64,000 bases of DNA from Marinibium conchae (GCF_015595035.1 NZ_JADNRN010000001.1:1818040-1882039); one strand, 5' to 3'; numbered from the stretch's first letter, positions 36,611 through 48,272 are shown. The notes: generated from the sequence alone by a model not told the origin. A program made the numbers and translations.

Positions 36611-38128
36611 ATGAATCAACTTGATATGACATTGCTTATCATTCTCTCAATTATTGTTCCGGTTGTTGGCGGTATTATTGTTTCTCGCTTGGGTAAACAC
36701 ATTAATATTCGAGAAGCAGCCACGCTCATCACTGCGCTTGCCCTGTTTGTTATTAACTTGCTCATTTATGTCAACTTAGACTTGAGTCATGAAAACGCTG
36801 TAGCTTCATCGCGCTTCGTGTTTGCTGAACCTATAGAGGGTTTGGCTATTGCCTTTTCTGCTACCGCTTTTGGTAGCTTATTCGCAATAATCGCAAGTGG
36901 GCTTTGGATTGCAACATCAATCTATGCGATTGGCTATATGCGAGGGCATCACGAAAAACATCAAACTCGATTTTATGTTCTGTTTGCTATTGCCATTGCA
37001 GGTGTGATGGCTGTTGCTTACTCCGACAACCTATTCACCCTGTTCTTGTTTTATGAGATTTTAACTGTTTCAACCTATCCTTTAGTCACCCACTCTGGAA
37101 ACAGGGAGGCAAGAAAAGGCGGTAAAACATATATACTAATATTGATGGGCTCATCAATACTATTTTTCTTACCAGCTATGATCATCGTCTGGTTTGTCTC
37201 TGGCACGCTGAGTTTTCAAGAGGGCGGCATCTTAGCGGGTAACCTCGATGCCATCTGGGCGGCTCCTTTACTAGCTCTATTTTTATTTGGAATTAGTAAA
37301 GCAGGTCTTATGCCTTTGCATAAATGGTTGCCATCGGCAATGGTGGCGCCAACGCCTGTCAGTGCATTATTGCATGCGGTTGCGGTAGTTAAAGCTGGGG
37401 TTTTCTCAGTGATGAAAATTGTTGTATTTATTTTTGGAACCGATTTTATTACCGAAAGCAATGCAAACCATTGGCTTATATGGCTTCCACTCATCACTAT
37501 AGTTGTCGCCTCGTTTATAGCGCTACGCAAAGATAACCTCAAGGAGCGCTTAGCCTATTCCACGGTGAGTCAACTCAGCTACATCATTCTTGGCGCCTTA
37601 TTGGCCAACGAAGCAGGTATTCTTGGTGGCACAATGCATATTGCGATGCATGCCTTTGCTAAAATATCACTGTTTTTCGCTGCAGGCGCTATTTTGGTAG
37701 CAACGCATAAAAAATATGTGAGTCAGTTGTCGGGATTAGGTCGAACAATGCCGTTTACCTTCACCGTCTTCACCATCGGCACACTAAGTATTATCGGCTT
37801 ACCCTTTTTTGGTGGAATGTGGAGTAAATGGTATCTATTGTCGGGATCTCTCAGCTTTCAAGGGCCTGAATTCACATATTGGGCTATTTTAACGGGGCTT
37901 GCAATCAGCTCCATCCTAAATACTTACTATTTGCTGAGTATTCCAATGACAGCATTTTTCAATAAAGCTGATAACGACTCCTCGAACGCTAGTCAACATG
38001 CTAGTGGCATAAAAGAGGCGCCAGTGGCCTGCCTTATCGGTATGGCTATACCCACTTGCATTACGGTATATTTATTTTTTGACCCTCAGCTTTTCTATCG
38101 TCTAGCTGCAACGTTGAATCAGTTCTAA
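36611..38128 (+). CDS. Mrp antiporter-like subunit, MrpA/NuoL-like N-terminal type
   Basis: A 505-residue 14-TM protein of the same superfamily, but its helix-7/8 motif reads HKWLPSAMVAPTPVSALLHA, the form found in NuoL and MrpA rather than MrpD. The TM5 glutamate is in FLFYEILTVSTYPLV. It therefore probably substitutes for the N-terminal module of MrpA, with the DUF4040 gene upstream supplying the C-terminal module. It starts eight bases after mrpD with a good GGGG-type ribosome site. Confidence 0.87.
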   Translation: MNQLDMTLLIILSIIVPVVGGIIVSRLGKHINIREAATLITALALFVINLLIYVNLDLSHENAVASSRFVFAEPIEGLAIAFSATAFGSLFAIIASGLWIATSIYAIGYMRGHHEKHQTRFYVLFAIAIAGVMAVAYSDNLFTLFLFYEILTVSTYPLVTHSGNREARKGGKTYILILMGSSILFFLPAMIIVWFVSGTLSFQEGGILAGNLDAIWAAPLLALFLFGISKAGLMPLHKWLPSAMVAPTPVSALLHAVAVVKAGVFSVMKIVVFIFGTDFITESNANHWLIWLPLITIVVASFIALRKDNLKERLAYSTVSQLSYIILGALLANEAGILGGTMHIAMHAFAKISLFFAAGAILVATHKKYVSQLSGLGRTMPFTFTVFTIGTLSIIGLPFFGGMWSKWYLLSGSLSFQGPEFTYWAILTGLAISSILNTYYLLSIPMTAFFNKADNDSSNASQHASGIKEAPVACLIGMAIPTCITVYLFFDPQLFYRLAATLNQF

Positions 38129-38136
38129 GGTGTAGA

Positions 38137-38472
38137 ATGAAAAACTCTGAAGAAAAAGTTCCCTTCTTTGATAATCCTGAAAACGTTAAATGGATACTGA
38201 GAGTTTTCTATGCTCTTTGTGTTTTGCTAGTGATTGCGGATTTTATTGTACATCGTCATATTTATGTATCCTTTGAGGAAATTCCAGCCTTTTATGCCAT
38301 TTATGGCTTTATTGCTTGTGTCGTGTTGGTAGTAATTGCCAAAGAGATGCGCAAACTCGTGATGCGTTCAGAAAACTACTACGACGACAGACATGATGAA
38401 TCTGAATCTCCTGAAGTCATCGACTCAGAGCAAAGAAGCAGCACAACTACTGCTAAGGATGAACAGCAATGA
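38137..38472 (+). CDS. Small two-TM protein of the Mrp operon
   Basis: A 111-residue protein with TM helices at about 20-40 (ILRVFYALCVLLVIADFIV) and 50-70 (FYAIYGFIACVVLVVIA), then a charged Asp/Glu/Ser-rich tail. It is not one of the seven classical Mrp subunits. It starts eight bases after the preceding antiporter-like gene and overlaps the next by four bases, so it is firmly part of the operon and may be an extra subunit of this Mrp type. I do not know a function. Confidence 0.75.
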   Translation: MKNSEEKVPFFDNPENVKWILRVFYALCVLLVIADFIVHRHIYVSFEEIPAFYAIYGFIACVVLVVIAKEMRKLVMRSENYYDDRHDESESPEVIDSEQRSSTTTAKDEQQ

Positions 38473-40169
38473 GTTATGCTATTCCGGTTTTTCTTCCATT
38501 CTTCCTAGCCGCCCTGTTTGCGGCAATCGCGCCCGTTAGGTTTCGCTATCTACTAATACTAGTGCCGTTAGTTAACGGTATCTTGCTTTATGTAAACGCA
38601 GACTCTCTCGAGCCCATCAGTATTCAGTTACACACTTTCACGCTACAAATTATGGACGTAGGTGCGGCAGTTAATGAGCAAGACGCCAAGCTCTCTCTGT
38701 TGTTTGCTTATCTGTTTCACCTAGCGTGTTTTATCTGTTTAATTTACGCCATGCATATCAAGGACAAAGTGCAATTGGTTGCGGGCCTACTTTATGCAGG
38801 AAGCGCAATTGGTGCGGTTTTCGCTGGCGACTTTATTACTCTATTTATTTTTTGGGAATTACTTGCGCTTACTTCTGCCTTTTTAGTGTTCGCACGCAGA
38901 ACAAAAGCAGCGAAAACAGCCGGTATTCGTTACCTCATTATTCAGATCTTGTCTGGGGTTTTGCTGCTTATTGGTGCTATCAGTTACTTTCAACAAACAG
39001 GCACAACCGACATAGGCTATATTGGCTTGGGCTCTGTGGCGTCGTGGTTCTTCCTCATTGCTTTTGGAATAAAAGCAGCATTCCCGTTTATGCATACTTG
39101 GCTAACCGATGCCTATCCAGAAGCAACGCCTGTTGGGACGGTGTTCCTCTCAGCATTTACAACAAAAGTTGCTATCTACATGTTAGCTCGTACCTTCCCG
39201 GGGGAAGATCTACTGGTATACATCGGGGCAGCAATGACCTGCTTCCCGATTTTTTACGCAGTTATTGAAAATGACTTACGCAAAGTACTCGCCTACAGCT
39301 TGATTAATCAACTTGGCTTTATGGTATGCGGTATCGGCATTGGAACGGCGCTGGCGCTAAATGGTACAGTCGCACACGCTTTCAACGATGTTATATTCAA
39401 AGGCCTGTTATTTATGACCATGGGCGCTGTGCTTACTCGCGTTGGACACGTGAATGGTTCGAATCTGGGCGGTTTATACAAGACAATGCCGAAAACCACA
39501 CTATTTTGTATAGTCGGTGCTGCTTCTATATCGGCATTCCCACTATTTAGTGGGTTTGTGAGCAAAAGCATGGTAATGGCTGCAATGATCGAAGCGGGTC
39601 ATGATTATTTATGGCTAATGCTATTGTTTGCCTCGGCGGGTGTCTTCCACCATGCTGGCATCAAGATACCATTCTTTGCCTTCTTCGCACATGACTCAGG
39701 TTTACGACCCAAAGAAGCCCCCACCAATATGCTTATCGCAATGGGTATTGCTTCCGCAATTTGTATTTTAGTTGGTACCTATCCTGCCCTACTATATTCA
39801 TTATTGCCTTGGGAAAATGACTATGTGGCCTACGACATAACGCATACTCTGACTCAATTACAGTTGCTATTCTTCTCGGCTTTAGCCTTTGTTTGGTTAA
39901 ATCAACGTGGTCTATATCCGCCCGAGCTAAAGTCGGTGAATCTGGACTTTGAATGGATATATCGTAAGCTCCTACCTAGCTCTGGCAACGCAGTGTATCG
40001 CCTTGCCAGTAGCACTAAAGCATCCTGTTTTTCCGTACTTGTCTACCTATCTAACACTATTCCAACAATGAAAAGAGGAAGTGATGCAAATGCGGCCACA
40101 ATGACTCTTAGAATGGCTTTAGGTTTTGTTGTATTAGTGGTATTAGCCTTCGCTACGCAGTTTATGTAG
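38469..40169 (+). CDS. Third antiporter-like subunit of the Mrp operon
   Basis: A 566-residue, ~14-16-TM protein of the MrpD/NuoN superfamily. The TM5 glutamate is in [16 protein letters not shown] and the functional-loop motif reads [29 protein letters not shown], a D-like form. It has a longer C-terminus with a final TM helix ([15 protein letters not shown]). It is the third such subunit in the operon, giving one A-like and two D-like proton modules. A sensor kinase gene starts eight bases downstream. Confidence 0.88.
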   Translation: MSYAIPVFLPFFLAALFAAIAPVRFRYLLILVPLVNGILLYVNADSLEPISIQLHTFTLQIMDVGAAVNEQDAKLSLLFAYLFHLACFICLIYAMHIKDKVQLVAGLLYAGSAIGAVFAGDFITLFIFWELLALTSAFLVFARRTKAAKTAGIRYLIIQILSGVLLLIGAISYFQQTGTTDIGYIGLGSVASWFFLIAFGIKAAFPFMHTWLTDAYPEATPVGTVFLSAFTTKVAIYMLARTFPGEDLLVYIGAAMTCFPIFYAVIENDLRKVLAYSLINQLGFMVCGIGIGTALALNGTVAHAFNDVIFKGLLFMTMGAVLTRVGHVNGSNLGGLYKTMPKTTLFCIVGAASISAFPLFSGFVSKSMVMAAMIEAGHDYLWLMLLFASAGVFHHAGIKIPFFAFFAHDSGLRPKEAPTNMLIAMGIASAICILVGTYPALLYSLLPWENDYVAYDITHTLTQLQLLFFSALAFVWLNQRGLYPPELKSVNLDFEWIYRKLLPSSGNAVYRLASSTKASCFSVLVYLSNTIPTMKRGSDANAATMTLRMALGFVVLVVLAFATQFM

Positions 40170-40177
40170 ATTTCACT

Positions 40178-43100
40178 ATGGCAAAACTGATTGCTCAGCC
40201 ATTATCAAAGCAAATCCTAACCAAAGGTTTTGTGCCTATATTGATAATGGTTCTTTGTGTAATTGTATGGCAATACACCACCTACTCAGCACAAGAATTA
40301 GCAGCAAATAAGAGCAAGTTGAAGCTACTCACGCATTCACTATCAGAGCTCATTGACGAACAAAACAAACAAGCGTCAAAACTTGCACAAAGCGCTGCAA
40401 GCGCTCAAGTCAATGGCATGTTCGGAATGCGAGAGAGCAGCAAAAGTTATATTAAAGAACTAGTGAAACAAAATCAGAACTTCACAGGTGTTGCTATTTG
40501 CTATGAGAGCAATGCCGACACCAATGACCAAGCGTATATTAACTCTCTATCTAATGACGACGATAAGCTCGGTTTAAGTCCTAGTGGCCGCTTTCTTCCC
40601 TATTGGTTTCGTACGAATGAAAATAGGAACGAGCTGGCCATTAGAGCTAGCATAGAACCGGATAAACGCGCTTATTATCAAGGTCCTAAAAAACGCTACA
40701 GCACCAGCAGACGAGCCGAAATATTTATTGGCGAACCCTATAATACGCACCCTAATGAAACGATTGGAAAATATATTGTTGAATATGTTTTCCCTATCAT
40801 TATTGATGGCGAATTCAAAGGTGTGGTAGCGGTTGATAAAGCACTAACCGACATAAACGCCCTCTTAGAAGACGAAATAGAAGAATATGGCATTGAGGCT
40901 TATTTAATTTCTCAAGAAGGCCGCTACATTGCGATCACCGCAAATAGCGACATTGAGCTCCTGTCAAAGAAGGTAAGTGAGTCGGACTATGCTTCCACTT
41001 TTTCCGACATGCTGAACAGCGCTTCTGACACTTTCGTTAACTCAAAACTTGAGCACAAAAATGAGCATTTCTTCTTCGCCTCACAAAAGATTGAAAGTGC
41101 CAACTGGACACTGATTATCGGTAAGTCTGAGAGCAGTGTTTTAGCAAGTGTTTATGCCTACATTGGACAACTCTTATTATTAGCATTGGGCGTGCTAATT
41201 ACCGCGGCGGTGTTTATTCGCTGGTCGCTAAAGTCAACTACGGGACGGGTTACAAAAGTCGTGCAAGCTGCAGAACAATTGGCAGATGGTAAGCTACCTG
41301 ACTTGAGTTTACTCCAAGACAAACACAAAGACGAAGTTGCAGCACTCGGCGAGGCTTTTAACAACGTCATTTGCTATTATGACGACGCAAAGCGGGCTTG
41401 CCACGAGATTGCACAAGGTAATTTCGACGTAAAAATGCCCCCCAGAAGCAACGACGATGTGCTCGCAAACGCGATTAATTTGCTGTCAGAAAAAAGAGCA
41501 AATGCGGAACAGAAGATGGCGGAAGCACAGTTGCTCGCGGAAGAAGCCAATGAAGCAAAAAGCGCGTTTCTTGCCAATATGAGTCATGAAATCCGCACTC
41601 CCATGAATGCAGTTCTCGGCCTTTCTAGGCTCTGTTTAGCAACAGATTTAAACCCTCAACAACGTGATTACCTTGGCAAAATTTACTCTTCAGGCAAAGG
41701 CCTGCTTACCATTATCAATGACATCTTAGACTTTTCGAAAATTGAGTCTGGCATGCTTGAACTTGAAGAAACCGAGTTTACTTTCGACAGTGTTATGCGC
41801 CATGTCGCTACGGTGAATCAGCATAGAGCAGCAGAAAAAGGACTAGAATTAGTTTTCGATTTGCAAGATGGTAAACGCACATACAAAGGCGACCCCACAC
41901 GCATAAAACAGATACTTATCAATTTGGTTGGTAACGCTGTTAAATTTACTGACCGTGGCGAGGTGGTCATTAGCTTGCAAAGTAGTCTTGAACAAGAACA
42001 CAGCTCCCGCTCTACCGCTCTTCTCAATATCGCGGTGTGCGACAGTGGCATAGGTATAAGCGCCGACAAACAGAAAACACTGTTTCAATCATTTTCGCAA
42101 GCTGACATATCTACAACACGAAAATATGGAGGCTCTGGTCTAGGCTTATCAATTAGCAAAAATCTGGTAGAGCTGATGGGCGGCAATATACAACTAAGCA
42201 GCAAGAAAGGCGAAGGAAGCATTGTTGCTTTTTCACTTTCTCTACCATTCATTGACAATGAGCTTCCTAGTTTAACTAGCACCTATGACTACTTGGAAAA
42301 GTTAAAAGGCAAAACTGCCCTGTTAATGACTACGCATTACAAAACCATGGCGATACTCAAAAAGATATTTGTCGATGCTGGTCTTAGGACAGTGGAAGTA
42401 GATAACGCTGAAAAAGCAATATCAATCTTACGAGCGGATAATAAAAAAAATGTCAATCTGCTGGTAGTAGATGGCGACTACCTTTCACCCCATGACTCTC
42501 TTGTCAGTATGCTACAAGCTGATGTACGCAATAATCCTAAAAACTGCATTCCGACAATTATCCTTCAAAGCGGACTGGCAGAAAGAAGAGCGAGTCATCG
42601 CAATAAATCAAATGAGCCAAAGGTGTCGTTAAACAATAGGGCCAACACAGTTACTATTAACAAACCCTTATTTGAGCATGATTTACTGATTGGTATTGGC
42701 GAAGTCATGGGCTTCGAGCAAGCCAACCGGGAAAGTAAGACTGAGTGGGAACTAGGTAACAATCTTAATTTCGCTAATGCGAATGTGCTAGTTGCCGACG
42801 ACAACCCAATAAATCAACAAATTACCTGTGAACTTCTTGATAAGGTGCATGCACAATACAAAGTTGTTGAAAACGGTAAGCAAGCTATTGAAGCGCTTAT
42901 GGAAGGCGACTTTGACCTTTTATTATGCGACATTCAAATGCCCATAATGAGCGGTATCGAAGCAACAACAATAATAAGAAAGAACGAGAACTATCGTACT
43001 CTTCCTATCGTTGCAATGAGCGCAAACAGCATGATGGTGCATAAACAAGCCTGTTTTGATGCGGGGATGAACGCGCACTTATCAAAACCATTATCCACAG

Positions 43101-44806
43101 ACGAATTTTACGCGCTCTTATCAGAGTTTTTACCTTCATCCGAAGCTGAGCATAGTAAGCAGAGCTCTCAGTTGCCAACAAGTCGCTCGACCGCTAATGA
43201 GCAAGCAGAAAAATACAATGCAGAGTTTTTAGGCGTTGCCACTCTCTCTCTATCAACATTTGATGGCATTAAAGCCATGGGCAACAGCAGCGAAAAATAT
43301 ATCGATATTTGTCGGGTATTTAATGCAACTCACAAAGCCGATATGTCGACATTTTCTAAGCTCGCCGACACCATAGAACTCACAGAGGATGATATTGCAC
43401 TTGTTCTTAGTAAAGTTCACAGTATTGCTGGCGTTGCCAAGTTTATAGGTGCGAACACCCTTGAAAAGGTTTGTCACGATCTGGAAGTAGAAATGTCGTC
43501 CCTATCAAACAGCGCAGTGATAGAGAGAGTAGCAATGATCTCACAAGAACTTGAAAATGTGATTGCCGACATTGCTGAAATAATGAAAGTGTCATCTAAC
43601 GACACTGAACAGGCCGAGGGCTTATCAGTAAATGAGCAGCTCAACACCATTAAAGCAATGCCATTAAAAGATAATATACGATATCTTACCGAAGCAGTGG
43701 TGACAATGAATGCAAACGCCATTGATTATGCGTTGGGGCTTGAATACAAACTTAGAGCGACTAATGCGGCAGAATTAGTGTCGCTACTTATCTCGCAACT
43801 ACGCATGTATAAATTTGCGGAAGCGGCCAATACTATTGCTAGGTTGGCGATCAACATTGAAGGCGACTTCGAACAGGAAATGCGCTCTCTTCAAACCTCA
43901 AAACCAACGAACAAGCCGCACTTGTTAGTTGTCGACGACGATATGACTAATCTTACCGTTGTGTTGGCCTTGTTGAGTGAAACATACAGGATCACCCTAG
44001 CAAAAGGTGGCGAGGAAGCTTTAAAGAAATTAACAACGCTTAGGCCCGACCTTATTCTGCTTGATATTAATATGCCCGGCGTTGACGGTTATGAAGTGTG
44101 TAGACAGGTAAAATCAAACCCTGATACCAGTGATATTCCAGTAATCTTTATTACTCGAGCAGTGGGTAGCGACACAGAGCAAAAGTGTTTTGAAATGGGG
44201 GCAATTGATTTTATTACCAAACCTCTGGTTGCAGAAGTCGTTCGTGCAAGGATAAATACTCACACCTCGCTTAAAGCCAAGACCATGCAGTTAGAGCAAA
44301 AAGGCTTAACGGATGAGCTCACTGGGGTTTCAAACCGTCGAGGCTTTAACCTGCGCTTAGAAGAAGAGCTTTTACGTTCACACAGAGATAAAACAGAGTT
44401 AGCACTACTGATTATAGATATAGACAAATTCAAACCCTTCAATGACCACTATGGCCACGTAGCCGGTGACGAGTGCTTGCAAAAAGTCGCACAATTAATG
44501 TCATTGAGTTTACGACGCCCTGGAGACTATTTTGCTCGATACGGCGGTGAAGAATTTGCGGTGATTCTCCCCAACACAGGCTATTCCGGTGCTCAAGCAG
44601 TAGCAAACAAACTAGTTAGAGCAGTTAGTTCACTTAATATTGAACACGCGAAGTCGGATTTCAAGAAAGTCACAACGAGTATTGGGGTGAGTTGCGCGAC
44701 GGTGCCACAAGCTCAGCCATACAAGGCTGACGACTTGATAAAAGCTGCCGACCTTTGTTTATATAAGGCAAAAAGAGAGGGTGGCAATTGCGCCCTGGCT
44801 CCTTAA
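40178..44806 (+). CDS. Hybrid sensor kinase with complete phosphorelay and GGDEF output
   Basis: A 1542-residue protein. TM1 at about 15-33, a periplasmic Cache-type sensor (about 35-325), TM2 at 327-350, HAMP, then HisKA with H470 in [14 protein letters not shown], and HATPase with [17 protein letters not shown] and [12 protein letters not shown] receiver-like region follows with acidic VVDGD at 762-767 but no ADD triad; then a good receiver (D918 in CDIQMP), an HPt domain (H1081 in [14 protein letters not shown]), a third receiver (D1296 in LLDINMP) and a C-terminal GGDEF domain with GGEEF at 1456-1460. It is likely an extracellular-signal-controlled diguanylate cyclase. It starts eight bases after the Mrp operon. 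Confidence 0.92.
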   Translation: MAKLIAQPLSKQILTKGFVPILIMVLCVIVWQYTTYSAQELAANKSKLKLLTHSLSELIDEQNKQASKLAQSAASAQVNGMFGMRESSKSYIKELVKQNQNFTGVAICYESNADTNDQAYINSLSNDDDKLGLSPSGRFLPYWFRTNENRNELAIRASIEPDKRAYYQGPKKRYSTSRRAEIFIGEPYNTHPNETIGKYIVEYVFPIIIDGEFKGVVAVDKALTDINALLEDEIEEYGIEAYLISQEGRYIAITANSDIELLSKKVSESDYASTFSDMLNSASDTFVNSKLEHKNEHFFFASQKIESANWTLIIGKSESSVLASVYAYIGQLLLLALGVLITAAVFIRWSLKSTTGRVTKVVQAAEQLADGKLPDLSLLQDKHKDEVAALGEAFNNVICYYDDAKRACHEIAQGNFDVKMPPRSNDDVLANAINLLSEKRANAEQKMAEAQLLAEEANEAKSAFLANMSHEIRTPMNAVLGLSRLCLATDLNPQQRDYLGKIYSSGKGLLTIINDILDFSKIESGMLELEETEFTFDSVMRHVATVNQHRAAEKGLELVFDLQDGKRTYKGDPTRIKQILINLVGNAVKFTDRGEVVISLQSSLEQEHSSRSTALLNIAVCDSGIGISADKQKTLFQSFSQADISTTRKYGGSGLGLSISKNLVELMGGNIQLSSKKGEGSIVAFSLSLPFIDNELPSLTSTYDYLEKLKGKTALLMTTHYKTMAILKKIFVDAGLRTVEVDNAEKAISILRADNKKNVNLLVVDGDYLSPHDSLVSMLQADVRNNPKNCIPTIILQSGLAERRASHRNKSNEPKVSLNNRANTVTINKPLFEHDLLIGIGEVMGFEQANRESKTEWELGNNLNFANANVLVADDNPINQQITCELLDKVHAQYKVVENGKQAIEALMEGDFDLLLCDIQMPIMSGIEATTIIRKNENYRTLPIVAMSANSMMVHKQACFDAGMNAHLSKPLSTDEFYALLSEFLPSSEAEHSKQSSQLPTSRSTANEQAEKYNAEFLGVATLSLSTFDGIKAMGNSSEKYIDICRVFNATHKADMSTFSKLADTIELTEDDIALVLSKVHSIAGVAKFIGANTLEKVCHDLEVEMSSLSNSAVIERVAMISQELENVIADIAEIMKVSSNDTEQAEGLSVNEQLNTIKAMPLKDNIRYLTEAVVTMNANAIDYALGLEYKLRATNAAELVSLLISQLRMYKFAEAANTIARLAINIEGDFEQEMRSLQTSKPTNKPHLLVVDDDMTNLTVVLALLSETYRITLAKGGEEALKKLTTLRPDLILLDINMPGVDGYEVCRQVKSNPDTSDIPVIFITRAVGSDTEQKCFEMGAIDFITKPLVAEVVRARINTHTSLKAKTMQLEQKGLTDELTGVSNRRGFNLRLEEELLRSHRDKTELALLIIDIDKFKPFNDHYGHVAGDECLQKVAQLMSLSLRRPGDYFARYGGEEFAVILPNTGYSGAQAVANKLVRAVSSLNIEHAKSDFKKVTTSIGVSCATVPQAQPYKADDLIKAADLCLYKAKREGGNCALAP

Positions 44807-46113
44807 TGCTCTCGGTAAAAGACTCGATATTGCCACGGCAATAGTGTTAGCTGAGTATCCTTAACAAATTCTATGCTTTCCTTAGCGTCTTGAAGAGCAT
44901 CATGGTAACCATCAATAAATAAGCTTTCTTTGAAGCTAACCTTCACACACTCGTCAGTGAAATTAAACACCATGAACCACTTGCTTTCAGTATCCTGCCT
45001 AACAAAACTAAAAATGGATGCTTGCTCAGTATTAGGAACCTGAATCATTGTAGCTCCGTGCTCAGCGTTCCATAGCGCTGTATAACGTTTTCTGAGTCGC
45101 AACAACTTAGTATACAGATCACCTATTTCATGAGCTTGCCAGTCAATCGGATCTTTTTCAAAAAAGGCTAATCGCTTTGTTTCACCAGCTTCTTGCCCAT
45201 TATGAATGAGCGGCATGCCCTCGCCTAGGCAAGACAGAACAATACAGGCTTGCTGAGCATCACCAAACTTTTCATCTGGGGTTCCTTCCCATGCATTTTC
45301 ATCGTGGTTACTTATAAAGGTCATGCGCATTGCTTGTTTCGGCCACGCTCTTTCATTCCACGAGTAGTACTTTCTTAATTTATCTAAGGCTTGTTTTTTC
45401 TGTACGATATCGTACAACACTTCATTCCACGACCACGCATAAGTCATATCAAACGCATGTTCATGCATGTCTCGGTTTTCCCATTCGGCAAGCATAAACA
45501 CTGGCTTTATGGCATCTAGGGCCTCACGTGCCTGACGCCAAAAGTCATTGGGCACATAGCCTGCCACGTCACAGCGAAAGCCGTCGATGTCGAATTTTTC
45601 AACCCAATATGACATGGCCTTCACCATGTACGAACGAAGCTCGCTACTGTTGTAATCAAACTCGATAATGTCATCCCAATCCCACCATGGGCATGGCCTA
45701 AAATCACCTTTATAATCACGTGCGTACCAGTTAGGGTGTTGATTTACAAGATGGTTATCCCAAGCGCTATGATTAGGAACCCAATCAAGAATCAGCTTTA
45801 AATCAAGTTCATGTGCGCGCTTTACCAAAGCATGTAGGTCGTCGGCTGTTCCAAACTCGGGGTTAATCGAATAAAAGTCTTTAACTGCGTAAGGACTCCC
45901 TAAACTACCCTTTCTATTGAGCTCTCCTATTTTGTGGATAGGCATCAACCAAATGATATCAACACCGAGCGCTTTAATTCTTGGAAGCTCCTGCGTGACG
46001 CCAGAAAAGTCACCCGACGAGCTGAACTGACGAGTATTCACTTGGTAGATGCTTGCATTCCGAGCCCAAAGGGGTGAATTGTGTTTTACGTAAGGAATAA
46101 TAGGGAGTGGCAT
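44803..46113 (-). CDS. GH13 alpha-amylase family glycosidase
   Basis: A 436-residue (beta/alpha)8 glycosidase with start ATG 46113, preceded by AGAGG; a 29-residue longer frame up to 46200 has no ribosome site. The GH13 conserved regions are present: [11 protein letters not shown], the nucleophile D182 in GFRCDVAGY, the acid/base E210 in LAEWEN and the transition-state D271 in SNHDENAW. No signal peptide is seen, so it is probably cytoplasmic, acting on maltodextrins or related alpha-glucans. It stands alone and converges on the sensor kinase, overlapping its 3' end by four bases. Confidence 0.9.
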   Translation of the reverse strand: MPLPIIPYVKHNSPLWARNASIYQVNTRQFSSSGDFSGVTQELPRIKALGVDIIWLMPIHKIGELNRKGSLGSPYAVKDFYSINPEFGTADDLHALVKRAHELDLKLILDWVPNHSAWDNHLVNQHPNWYARDYKGDFRPCPWWDWDDIIEFDYNSSELRSYMVKAMSYWVEKFDIDGFRCDVAGYVPNDFWRQAREALDAIKPVFMLAEWENRDMHEHAFDMTYAWSWNEVLYDIVQKKQALDKLRKYYSWNERAWPKQAMRMTFISNHDENAWEGTPDEKFGDAQQACIVLSCLGEGMPLIHNGQEAGETKRLAFFEKDPIDWQAHEIGDLYTKLLRLRKRYTALWNAEHGATMIQVPNTEQASIFSFVRQDTESKWFMVFNFTDECVKVSFKESLFIDGYHDALQDAKESIEFVKDTQLTLLPWQYRVFYREH

Positions 46114-46228
46114 ATAGGCCTCTAATAAAGCTAATAAAATGCTAGAGAGGCGCAAGGCAACACTAACACTATGTATGTTTACAATATTAGCGTTTACCAT
46201 TTGAAAAAATACAATGATTTTTATGAAT

Positions 46229-46266
46229 ACGATTGCTTTTTTTGACGATTGCTTTTTTCGACGATT
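46229..46266. repeat. 16-bp tandem repeat, 2.4 copies
   Basis: Two adjacent 16-base units ACGATTGCTTTTTT(T/C)G at 46229-46244 and 46245-46260 are followed by a partial third copy. The array lies between the TauE-type gene and the GH13 gene, both minus-strand, and the T-rich units read as A-rich on the transcribed strand. Confidence 0.8.
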
Positions 46267-46288
46267 TGAAAGCGGCTTACAAGCTCGA

Positions 46289-47182
46289 CTAAGTGATTAG
46301 GCCCGCAACACCCATTATCAGCACCCAGCTTGCGAAGAATATCTTCAGTTTAACAACCGAGAAGTACAACACCACATGCTTGGCAACGGTACCACCCACA
46401 ATTGCCCCTGCTCCGGCAAATAATAGTAACTCCCAATAAATGGCCTTCGATACAAAAAGGTGATAACCGATGGCAGACCAGACAGTAAAGGCACTGAGAA
46501 TAACAGCTAGCGCAATTGCTGAGGTAATGTTAAAACCGCGTAGTATCAAATAGACAGCAACGAGTTCTCCCACCCCTACCGACAACCAAGCGGTTATGAT
46601 ACCGCCAATAAAAGAAATAATATTGAGCAGCAAGATGTCTATCAGTAACAGCTTTATTGACGTGACTTCTCTATTTAACAGCGGAATTGATGCATATATT
46701 GCGAGTGCTAACAGTATAGAAAAAATGCCGAAACCTAAATGCAGTCCATTTTGTGCGGCGCTAGTGTAATCATTTAATAAGAACTGAGCACATAAGATAC
46801 CGGCAATAGATGAAAATGTGCAAGCTAACAAGCCCGTGGGCAAGTAAGCCCAATCTGCCGCACTGGAATCGTTATTATTGGTCAGTTGCTTTTTATACTT
46901 ATACCAAGCCAAGGCACCAGCAGTCATGCCACAACATTGAATAGCAAAACTTGTTGCAACAATCGTCGTGTTATCGATGTTTAATTGGTTAAAAAAGGGA
47001 ACAAAAACAACGCCGCCACCAGCACCTGTTGAGTTTGCAAATATCGCCCCAGTAATACCCACAAAAAAGAAAGCAGCGTAATCAAGAATGATCTGAATGT
47101 TGTTATCTATGCTAAGAATTAGTAACAGCCACACACAAAATAGCGCGCTCAATACTGGCCGTTTTTTAATAAATGCTGTCAT
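46289..47182 (-). CDS. TauE/SafE-family membrane transporter
   Basis: A 297-residue protein with about eight hydrophobic helices. The early glycine-rich motif NSTGAGGGVVFVPFFNQ and the repeated-half architecture fit the TauE/SafE (DUF81) family of sulfite, sulfoacetate or other organic-anion exporters and uptake systems. Its substrate is unknown; there are no sulfur genes beside it here. It is divergently oriented from the DUF2244 gene. Confidence 0.85.
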   Translation of the reverse strand: MTAFIKKRPVLSALFCVWLLLILSIDNNIQIILDYAAFFFVGITGAIFANSTGAGGGVVFVPFFNQLNIDNTTIVATSFAIQCCGMTAGALAWYKYKKQLTNNNDSSAADWAYLPTGLLACTFSSIAGILCAQFLLNDYTSAAQNGLHLGFGIFSILLALAIYASIPLLNREVTSIKLLLIDILLLNIISFIGGIITAWLSVGVGELVAVYLILRGFNITSAIALAVILSAFTVWSAIGYHLFVSKAIYWELLLFAGAGAIVGGTVAKHVVLYFSVVKLKIFFASWVLIMGVAGLIT

Positions 47183-47270
47183 ACTGAGGTACTGCTTGCT
47201 CTTAAATTAATAAATACGAGCGCGACTTTGCCAGATAACGACACTGATTACATCCAATTTGCGAAAATAA

Positions 47271-47768
47271 ATGGTAAAACTTGAATACAACGAGCACCGC
47301 GAAGCGGTCATCACGTTAACGCCTAATAGGTCTCTTACGTGGCAACAAGCTAAGTGGATTATCTTAATAATGGTGTCGGTAGTGATGATCATCGCGCTGG
47401 CATGGACTTTCGTGGGGGCTTGGGTTGTACTGCCATTTGCTGGGCTTGAGGTGGGTTTATTCGCCTTCTTAATGTACAAAGTAACTCGCTTTACCTATCT
47501 GCAACAAATCGTGCGTTTTGACGAAAACCATATTAGCGTTAAAACAGGTATCAATAAGGTAATGAGGCACGAAACACTCCTTCGCCAAGGTACCGACATA
47601 TACTACAGTGAAACTGATCGAAATTGGACCACTCCCAAAATCACACTGAAGAACGGCTCATCAAAAATACAATTAGGCACCTTCTTGAACGCCGATGATA
47701 TGGCTGTGCTTAGAGAAAAACTCGAATCCTTAGGTTTTCCGATTTGTCGTGAGCATTGGTGGAAATAG
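47271..47768 (+). CDS. DUF2244 family membrane protein
   Basis: A 165-residue protein with two adjacent TM helices (about 28-48 and 50-68), LTPNRSLTWQQAKWI before them, and a C-terminal beta-rich domain containing WTTPKITLKNGSSKIQLG and FLNADDMAVLREKL. These features match DUF2244. Family function is unknown. Confidence 0.82.
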   Translation: MVKLEYNEHREAVITLTPNRSLTWQQAKWIILIMVSVVMIIALAWTFVGAWVVLPFAGLEVGLFAFLMYKVTRFTYLQQIVRFDENHISVKTGINKVMRHETLLRQGTDIYYSETDRNWTTPKITLKNGSSKIQLGTFLNADDMAVLREKLESLGFPICREHWWK

Positions 47769-47808
47769 CGACATTAATCGACATTAATCGACATTAATCG
47801 ACATAAAC
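47769..47808. repeat. 10-bp tandem repeat (CGACATTAAT), nearly 4 copies
   Basis: Three exact copies of CGACATTAAT plus a fourth ending in AAAC start directly after the DUF2244 stop codon. Confidence 0.9.
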
Positions 47809-48023
47809 AAACATCTATAGCCTTGCTTTGAACAATATCAATGTTGCAGGCCGCCGCTACTGAGTAGTGATTAATCTGATCTTATCCCACTGCTACGCGT
47901 TTAAATTTTACTCATAAGGGTTCAGCTAGCTGCAGATACTACTAGTGATGAAAACATAAAATACGCAGCCAGAACCTACTTTATCCACCTAGTGGAAACT
48001 AACATTCAACGAGGATTACCAAG

Positions 48024-48272
48024 ATGAATTTGTTTATAGAGTCAATTGAAGGCGGCACCTACATTGCAGGAATCGGCGAGACAAATGCCGATACCTACCT
48101 ACGCGACAAGCATAGCAACTCACTATCCTTTCAATGCATCAACAGCATAAAACAGCAAGTTGAAGGCCAAGAGTTTGACAAAATTTGGTTAAAACAAAAC
48201 ACCCCTTATGAAGAGATGTGCGGCTTAAAAAGTAGTGACGAATCTTTGGTTATTGAGCTGGAGTGGCGCTAG
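48024..48272 (+). CDS. Small DUF6482-like protein
   Basis: An 82-residue cytoplasmic protein starting NLFIESIEGGTYIAGIG, a form I associate with the DUF6482 family of marine gammaproteobacteria. ATG 48024 has an AACGAGGA ribosome site at a normal distance. No motif suggests a function. The 255 bases upstream hold the tandem repeat described above and otherwise nothing I can name. Confidence 0.7.
   Translation: MNLFIESIEGGTYIAGIGETNADTYLRDKHSNSLSFQCINSIKQQVEGQEFDKIWLKQNTPYEEMCGLKSSDESLVIELEWR

Noticed and set aside
42295..42700. First receiver-like region of the 1542-residue kinase as a working receiver
   Set aside because: The N-terminal acidic pair is missing ([10 protein letters not shown]), so phosphoacceptance is unlikely; described as receiver-like only.
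44803..46200. Longer N-terminus for the GH13 enzyme
   Set aside because: The extra 29 residues resemble no signal peptide and the upstream start lacks a ribosome site; ATG 46113 is preferred.
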